Assembly (NCBI GenBank): GCA_024752435.1
Contig: CP103021.1
Span: 558,001 to 622,000, forward strand
Direction: 5' to 3'
Origin: Allantophomopsis cytisporea
Lineage: Eukaryota; Ascomycota; Leotiomycetes; Phacidiales; Phacidiaceae
Length of the DNA: 64,000 bases
This document shows, piece after piece, positions 57,439-64,000 of the stretch. The translations under genes were made by a program, and so were the position numbers. The notes below the pieces were generated by a model. It searched no databases. It saw only the letters and a list, made by a program, of their open reading frames with translations, and was not told the DNA's origin. The number at the start of each line of letters is the position of its first letter. The first letter of the stretch is position 1.

Positions 57439-59320
57439 TTAAGTAGTCTTCCAGCCAAGCCAGGCCTGGATTTTTAAGAGACCCACGGTAGCCTGAGTGG
57501 CTTTTTTGTATCGATACGCTGCCAAAAGACCTCCAATCACCAAAGGACTCAGCAGAACACTGACCAATCCTCTCAGTAGCAATTGCCCCTGTCTCTCAGT
57601 CTTTCTAATAACCTCGGAATATCTCTCGTTCCCAAAACTGACACGAGAATACTTTGTCTTCCAACCGAGACTAGGTACCCAGACAGACAAAGATTCTTCA
57701 AGGAACTTGCGAAGTCGGTAGACAGGAGAGATGACACCGGAGCGCATTTCGATATAGTTCTGCAGCGCAAGGTCGTTTATTGCGGCAGCATCGGGTGTAC
57801 GGGTAGTGGAGTACTCGGCGAGTGCGGCGGCGCGTTGCTTTTTTTCAAGATCTGGGTTGACGGTTCCTGTGCCTACGTCCGTCGGTGCGGTGTGTTTGTC
57901 TAGAATGGAGAACAAAACTCGAACATCTTCGAGACCTGCGTTCATCCCTTGGCCGAAGAATGGTACCATTGCGTGCGCAGCATCGCCAATTACCACAGCT
58001 GAGGAGCCAAAATGGTGAGGGGCACATTTGATTGAGATAAGTGGAAGGTGGGGGTTCGTAGTGAAGGATTTTATGAGGGTATCGCTGGGGATAAGATTGG
58101 TAACTCCAGGAAAGTACTTATCGAAGAAACTTGGTACATCCTTAGGAGATGCTTCAAGAGTTTCGTAATGATGAGAGGGCATGAACAGAGTGCAAGTAAA
58201 AGAGCCATCCTATCAAGAGTCAGACTTATGGGTCAAGTAGAGGATGCGTTAACATACTAAACTTGGAATTGCAATAAACATAAATTCTTTGCCAGGCCAG
58301 ATGTGAAGATGGTGTGGCGAGATCTTGAATTGAGCATCCGGGTCATCTTGGGGGTAGATTTCTTTGGCAGAGATTTGAAACTCGCACCACAATGTGTCGA
58401 TATAGGTCTGCTGGTAATCCATACGTGTGTACTTCATGAGATGGTATCGAGCTGAGGAATGAGCACCATCTGCTCCGATAAGAAAGTCAAATGATACTTC
58501 AACCTCATCAGGTCTTCCAGCGTCTAGGTTCTTCTGTTCAAACCAGGCCTTGTTGTTCCTGTAATCTGCGCCAGTCATTTTGTGGTTGAAGAAGAATGTA
58601 ACATTTGGCATCGCTTCCAATTCGTCGAGAAGACGCTTGTTCAAACCTGCCCTATCAACAGCATAGATTGTCTAACATGATTAGCCTCCGTATTGGAAAT
58701 CCAGAAATTCTACGTCTTACTCGACCGTTGACATCGTAGTCTTGGGGATCCTCGTAAAGTTCCCCGTCTAATTTCTTGCCATGAATCATACGACCTCTCA
58801 TAGTGATAGTTTCTGCCATGACGCTATCCAATAGTCCCGATCTCTTGGAATTTTTCATTGCATTGATTCCACGTTCTGAGAGAGCCAAATTGATTGACTT
58901 GGTAAAGTTCAATGGAGTCGTTGATGGATCTCTCAGGTCTGCCATAGTATCAGTATTTAGCTCAGTCAAATATGGAGTGCCTGTATTGCCACGGTGGAAT
59001 CATGAGGCTGCGACATCATGATTTGAGCAAAGGGTAGCTCAATATCAAAAGCAGGAAAGCCTTATGCTCGCGGGTGAGAATTGGATTCAACGAGAAATAA
59101 CGACTCCCATTTCCATCGCGATAGGCAGATGACTACATGTTGATAAACGAAACAGTAGGTTGGAGAGAGAGACATATCGCACAATGAAGAATCTCAGTGA
59201 TTAAAGAGAATATAACTGACCGCTTCGAAGTTCGTAAACCTCTACACTATGACCTCGCTGGGCAGCATATAGTGCAGCCAACGCTCCTACAGGCCCGGCA
59301 CCGATGACAACAGTCTTCAT
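57439..59320 (-). CDS. BNA4: kynurenine 3-monooxygenase
   Basis: Four exons (59320-59221, 58938-58721, 58671-58258, 58209-57439) give 500 residues. The FAD-binding motif GAGPVG lies at 7-12, then YELRSDLRDPSTTPLNFTKSI across the first junction, a KMO hallmark, followed by LIGADGAHSSARYHLMK and the second FAD motif IGDAAHAMVPFFGQGMNAG. The C-terminal 60 residues include a hydrophobic segment (GLVSVLLSPLVIGGLLAAY) that anchors the enzyme in the mitochondrial outer membrane in known members. It hydroxylates kynurenine with NADPH and O2 in de novo NAD synthesis. Intron 1 is long (282 nt) with a GTCAGT donor; the others are 48-49 nt. It is divergent from the methionine aminopeptidase gene. Confidence 0.96.
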
Positions 59321-59724
59321 GATGAAGTCTATATTCGAGATAAATGTATGTACAGGAGGAAATGCAAAATATAAATTACAAATGTACAAGAAAGCGAGGC
59401 AGTGACTTAGGGTCAAATCTTATCCACCACCACTTTTAAGTATGTATGACACCCTTGACCCATATTCCGCATAAGCGCGGATACTCCCGCGATTATGGTC
59501 AAGGCCTGAGGCTGAATTGATCAAAAATGTTGCCATTAAGACAAATTGTTGTACCGTTCAACTTTTCCCCTTCTGAAGGATCGTGGGCCTATGATCGAGC
59601 GCTTCTCACTGTCCTCTTTCTGGCGAATTAAGTCTCTGTCATACGTTTCTTTCTGTGTTGGCTGTATTCTTTGTTTTCTTCGACACACGACATCGAATTC
59701 TACACCCCATCACTACCTCTCGAA
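59321..59724. promoter_or_regulatory. shared divergent promoter region, 404 nt
   Basis: The start codons of KMO (minus) and methionine aminopeptidase 1 (plus) lie 404 nt apart, so both promoters must fit here. Pyrimidine-rich segments before the plus-strand ATG (TTTCTTTCTGTG, TTTGTTTTCTTCGACACACGACATCG) look like a leader. No specific factor site can be assigned. Confidence 0.6.
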
Positions 59725-61218
59725 ATGACAGAACAAGCCGCGGCTCGCAAATGCATTGGCGTTGATTGTGCAAATGATGCTGGCTCTCTGCAGTGCCCAA
59801 CATGCTTGAAGCTGGGAAAAGAGAGCTTCTTCTGCTCCCAGGATTGCTTCAAGAGAAGTTGGGTAAGAATGATCTATTCCAGCACCTGAATCCAGCGCTC
59901 AGTGAAATTGGACAAAGACTGACAAGCGCATAGAGCGAGCACAAAGCAGCACATAAACAAAGTAATCCACTCCGTAATATCTTCCCTCCAAGTGTTGTCT
60001 CTAAACCCGACCCAGACACCGGCCATTACAATCCATTTCCAACATATCCGTTCACCGGCTCCATCAAACCTGTTTATCCACTCTCTGCGAAAAGAACGGT
60101 CCCCAAGACGATCAGACACCCAGATTATGCTGGCGATGGTGTTCCTCGAAGCGAACAAACATTCCGGGGGAGAAATAAGATCGACATTCTGAATAAGGAA
60201 GAGCAGGAAGGTAGGCTACGAAGTTCCATATGGAGATGCGGAGGACGAATTTCGGGAAGACTAGAAAGTCAAACTATTACATGAATCGCTGACAGGAGTT
60301 CAAGGTATGCGAAAGGTCTGCCGACTAGCTAGAGAGGTCCTTGATATTGCTGCAGCAGCAGTGAAACCAGGAGTTACCACCGATTATATTGACGAGATTG
60401 TCCACAAGGCTTGTTTGGAGAGAGAGGCAAGTCATGAGCTGTTGCGCCACTAGGATATACTTCGAGTTGGTTCACTCGAGACATCTTGCTAACTTTAAGC
60501 AGTCTTATCCATCGCCACTTAACTATTGCAACTTCCCCAAGTCAGTATGCACATCGCCTAACGAGGTTATCTGCCACGGTATTCCAGATAACCGAGTACT
60601 TCTTGATGGCGATATTATCAACATTGACGTCACACTTTACCATGGAGGTTTCCACGGAGATATCAATGAGACCTACTACGTTGGAGACAAGGCACTCGCA
60701 GATCCAGACTCTGTGCGTGTAGTTGAGGCATCCCGTGTCTCTTTAGAAAAGGCTATCGAGGCAGTCAAGCCTGGAGCTCTTTTCCGAGAATATGGCAACA
60801 TCATTGAGAAGCATGCCAAGTCTGTCGACTGCAGTGTTATCAAGACCTACTGCGGCCACGGCATCAACTCTCTTTTCCATTGCTCACCAAACATTCCACA
60901 TTACGCAAAGAACAAGGCTGTAGGAGCTGCAAAGGAGGGAATGTGCTTTACCATTGAGCCGATGATTGCTCTCGGTACTTACAAGGACCAGACCTGGCCA
61001 GATGATTGGACCAGTGTCACCAGAGATGGAAAGAGAACTGCTCAATTTGGTGAGTTGTTACATAGCATGATTTGTGCCTAGTATCCGCTAACCACTATCT
61101 TATAGAACATACACTTCTCGTCACTGCTGATGGCGTAGAGGTTCTAACTGCACGACTTCCGAACTCCCCAGGTGGGCCTGTACCTATGCCAGCAAAGGCA
61201 GTTGAAGCTGCTGCGTAA
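59725..61218 (+). CDS. MAP1: methionine aminopeptidase 1
   Basis: Five exons (59725-59862, 59934-60210, 60296-60426, 60503-61049, 61106-61218) give 401 residues. The N-terminus carries the type 1 eukaryotic zinc finger (CIGVDCANDAGSLQCPTCLK, FFCSQDC, then SEHKAAHK). The pita-bread catalytic domain has the metal ligands Asp in INIDVT and HGDINET, His in CGHGINSLFH, Glu in CFTIEPM, and Glu at FEHTLLVTADG, formed across the last junction. It removes initiator Met from nascent proteins at the ribosome. Intron 3 (60427-60502) starts GCAAGT, a GC-AG intron: without it the frame stops soon, with it ERESYPSPLNY is restored. Acceptors of intron 2 at 60295 or 60304 are both in frame. Confidence 0.95.
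60427..60502 (+). other. GC-AG intron in the methionine aminopeptidase gene
   Basis: The donor is GAG|GCAAGT, the branch site TTGCTAAC and the acceptor TAAGCAG|TCT. Apart from the GC, the donor matches consensus well, as is usual for GC-AG introns. No GT donor nearby gives an open, in-frame junction. Confidence 0.85.
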
Positions 61219-61803
61219 CGAGATTATGTAGATATATAGAGATACCACTGCATGGAATTGTCATAGCCTGGTCCTGATGATATAAAGTAAACAAAATAAA
61301 CAAAACAAACAAAAAGATACCAATCTTTGATCATCTTATGAACAGATGTGAACATAAAAACAAATAAATCTATGCGATTCTATGCCAACAAAGTCATTGG
61401 ATATACCCTGGGCATGAGCTTAAGCGAAGTCTACTAAGTCGTAAGCATGCCAAGAGCCCTTGCCAACCAAAGCTTGAACCGGTGGCAGGATCCAGCACGC
61501 GAGCCTCATTTCATCATTCCGCGTTCAACTTCTGTCCAACTCGCATCCCACCCAAAACGATAATCAAGATCACGACTCGAAGAATTCCTGCACGACCTGT
61601 CAAGCTCCATCCCGGTGTAATCCCAACTTTCCTCAGCTTCACCAGAAAGATACTTGTTATCGGACAGCCTCGCGACCAGATAGAAGCTCTTCGTTGTTCG
61701 CTCCCTTCAATCTCTTCGAGCTCGCGCAATCTGAATTTTGCGCCGATAGCATCAATACACGTCGGGGCACTTCAGTAGGAAACAGTTTGCTATTCAAGAC
61801 AAG
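61219..61803. other. intergenic, 585 nt
   Basis: It is the MAP1 3' flank, with an AATAAACAAAACAAAC run near 61290, and the promoter and leader of the cornichon gene. A 98-residue frame at 61482-61778 is Arg/Pro/Ser-rich and unsupported. Confidence 0.6.
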
Positions 61804-62452
61804 ATGATGTCTGGAGAAGCGTGGTTATACCTGTTGGCGGTGTTGATCAATGCCGTCAATCTGTTCTTGCAGGTCTTCTTTACTATCATGTATAGTGATC
61901 TTGAGTGGTAAGTTATCTTCGAGCTGAGTAGTTCCTTCTCTGGCATTTTCCATGAAGCTTCGCTTAGAAGCTCCCGTTGCGTTCTTTTGAATTTGCAGTT
62001 GCTGATATGATATTTATTACAGTGATTACATCAACCCTATCGACCTTTGCAATCGATTGAACACATATATCATTCCGGAAGCTGCTGTTCATGGTTTTCT
62101 TACTTTCTTGTTCCTTATCAATGGATATTGGGTTGCGTTGATCCTCAACCTTCCGCTCCTTGCTTTCAACGTCAAAAAGTATGTAACCCCTAGGCCTACG
62201 ACGTCTACACCACAAAAGAGACCTTTTGCTAACTATGGAATAGGATTGTTGACAATGCACATCTCCTCGATGCCACTGAGATCTTTAGAAAGTTGAACGT
62301 ACACAAGAAGGTATATCAAATGTTATATCCTAGGTCCGAATATAGCTAACACTTTTCAGGAATCCTTCATCAAGCTCGGTTTCCACTTGATAATGTTCTT
62401 CTTTTATTTGTATTCGATGATCGTAGCATTGATCAGAGACGAGTCGAACTGA
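61804..62452 (+). CDS. ERV14: cornichon family ER-export receptor (Erv14-like)
   Basis: Four exons (61804-61907, 62023-62178, 62244-62310, 62360-62452) give 139 residues; a second in-frame ATG at 61807 would give 138 and is equally possible. The family features are complete: first helix WLYLLAVLINAVNLFLQVFF, the conserved SDLECDYINPIDLC joined across exons 1 and 2, PEAAVHGFLTFLFLINGYW, then LLDATEIFRKL and a C-terminal helix LGFHLIMFFFYLYSMIVALI. Erv14 proteins are COPII cargo receptors cycling between ER and Golgi for export of long-helix membrane proteins. Introns are 115, 65 and 49 nt. Length matches the family. Confidence 0.95.
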
Positions 62453-63654
62453 ATTTGATGAATATTGGACAAAAGCACGAATATAGGGGTTTGGAGGTGT
62501 CGGGGATGGTGTGGTGTGGTGTGGTGTGGAATGGGAGGATTTGTATGAGCGGTGAGGGGCAGGTGACTATGATTTGAAGCATGATTATGATGGGATTACT
62601 ATACGAACTCGAAGTGAAAGGTCAAACCGGACTGACGTTCATGAAAGAGTAGTAAAGTGTGAATCTAGGAAAGATTTATTGATGAGTTAAATTATGTATA
62701 CATGTGTTTTACGAAATTCCGATTCCACTCGGAAGCATCATCTGCTGAACTTGATTTTTTCTGCTGTGCTGTTGATCGTTCTAAGAAGGCAGAACATATT
62801 TGATATTATATGTCATGTAATTCAATCGCCAATGTATTCTATGGTGGGTCATTGAAGTGAAATCCAAGAGCAGTCATTGAGAGCTGATCAAGAGTTGTTA
62901 GAAGCGCTACAAATACTAAGATCAAGAGAATTGCTGTGAGCCATTTGATACTTCAGATATATCAGAGGTACTATTATGATTTAGAGCTGCAGAATTATTC
63001 AAACCGGTATGAATATCAAGGGCAACAGAATTGATCAAACCCACAGAGCCACAGAAGGCCCCAAAATTATCAAGCGCCCCATACTTTTAGGGTGGTCCAT
63101 CATGAAATACATCGCCAAAGATTATTTTAGTACGTTTATAGAAATGCATTGATCCTTCAAGCAATCATAAAGAGGGTATTCGGATAACCTCTTACTAACT
63201 ATCTGAATGATTTCAGATATGACTAAATGCTAGAGATGAGTTCCATTCATATTCCGGGCTCTCACTCCTGGCATCTAAAAGCTTTCAAAAAAAGCAAAGA
63301 AAGGGAATATAAATTCGGGACTTGCTGTAAGGCGTAACGATTTCTAATAAATAGTACGGGTAGCACAAATGATATATCCAACTTCAAACAGTTCCTCGCT
63401 ACCCAGCCACGAAATTATTTAACTTCTCCGTACTTTAAACATAAATCCAATGAAGCATCGTTTTGGAACCTCTTTTATTCAATTTCATTATGTGGTGCAA
63501 CAATCTGCTCTTTGTCCTATGACGTCGATTTTGACCAAGTCGTAGATGTAAGGCTGGCAACACGTGATCTCAAATTCGACGAGGCTCCCATTCAACCTTG
63601 TAGTTAGATTCATTATCGCATCCCAGACATTAACAACAACAACAACGATCAAAT
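62453..63654. other. intergenic, 1.2 kb
   Basis: It holds the 3' flank of the cornichon gene, with a short GTGGT repeat at about 62508-62528, then AT-rich sequence and the promoter of the last gene. An ACAACAACAACAACG leader run precedes the PRP17 start. No supported frame. Confidence 0.6.
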
Positions 63655-64000
63655 ATGGCAGATTTCGGCGCATACCCGCCTAATATGGCGCCCCAGAATG
63701 CTCTCATTGTGCGCCAGGTTGCCGGCGCAGATCATTCAGTCGTTCCATACACCGCAGAGGATTTATCACGACAAAAGCAGGGTCCAGCGAACCCGTTCAA
63801 GGACGAAGCAAACGCCCTGAAACGCAAAAACGTACTTACTGGATATGCAGAGGAGATATACATCAGTGAACATGCTTTCAGGAGCCAACATCGGGGCATG
63901 GAACAGAGAGGTGGTCCCGATCGCGCATACCTTGGTGGTGCCGCTGCAAAAGAAGAGAGTGCACGAATACGGGCGAAACGACAAAGGAAGGGCGATGCCA
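63655..64000 (+). CDS. PRP17: pre-mRNA-processing factor 17 (Cdc40/Prp17), 5' part only
   Basis: The frame from MADFGAYPPNMAPQ is open to the window edge (115 residues seen). The N-terminal signature of Prp17/Cdc40 is present: NPFKDEANALKRKNVLTGYAEE followed by an ISEHAFRSQHRG region, which in the family precedes the WD40 propeller that lies beyond the edge. Prp17 acts in the second step of splicing. A Lys/Arg/Glu-rich helix (EESARIRAKRQRKG) starts the usual linker. Later exons cannot be seen. Confidence 0.85.
   Translation, partial: MADFGAYPPNMAPQNALIVRQVAGADHSVVPYTAEDLSRQKQGPANPFKDEANALKRKNVLTGYAEEIYISEHAFRSQHRGMEQRGGPDRAYLGGAAAKEESARIRAKRQRKGDA

Noticed and set aside
61482..61778. 98-residue plus-strand frame before the cornichon gene
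   Set aside because: Arg/Pro/Ser-rich composition with no motif; it more likely lies in the promoter or leader of the cornichon gene.

Overview
The window is nuclear DNA of a filamentous ascomycete. Short GT-AG introns (mostly 42-140 nt) with CTAAC/CTGAC-like branch sites, frequent signal or transit peptides, and fungus-specific families (hydrolase-NB-ARC-TPR NLR, Pth11-like rhodopsin-domain receptor, fungal CorA-like protein, Rrn9-like factor) all point there. Protein flavour and moderate GC suggest a leotiomycete, but that is an impression I cannot test. No rRNA, convincing tRNA, CRISPR array or intact transposon was seen.

Layout. 1-12.2 kb (all minus strand): a STAND-type N-terminal-domain protein with a degenerate retropepsin-like tail; a two-exon, probably mitochondrial protein of unknown function; a seven-exon NLR (alpha/beta hydrolase, NB-ARC, TPR); a 2-oxoglutarate/Fe(II) dioxygenase. 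13.4-24.1 kb: an acidic low-complexity protein, a Pmp3-like small membrane protein, a rhodopsin-domain receptor, a degenerate phosphotransferase-like gene with a reading-frame break, a family-25 glycosyltransferase and a secreted Ala/Ser-rich protein. 25.7-36.6 kb: a ZZ/EF-hand membrane protein, a CorA-like protein, mitochondrial EF-G and a probably GPI-anchored aspartic protease. 36.6-40.3 kb is a microsatellite-rich stretch without a gene I can support. 40.3-64 kb is mostly housekeeping and metabolism: a small Pro/Ser/Thr/Tyr-rich protein, an Rrn9-like Pol I factor, succinate-semialdehyde dehydrogenase, a sugar transporter, mitochondrial TyrRS, a raffinose-synthase/Sip1-like enzyme, kynurenine 3-monooxygenase, methionine aminopeptidase 1, cornichon/Erv14 and the 5' end of PRP17.

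There is no single gene cluster. Three genes serve mitochondrial translation or metabolism (EF-G, TyrRS, SSADH), and SSADH and KMO belong to the GABA shunt and de novo NAD synthesis. The most unusual part is the left 10 kb, where two STAND/NLR-related genes lie on the same strand. The NLR has Cys at the expected hydrolase nucleophile, an ATG-only first exon and nearly identical tandem TPR units. Exon boundaries in this annotation were worked out by hand from splice signals and frame continuity; no transcript data were available.
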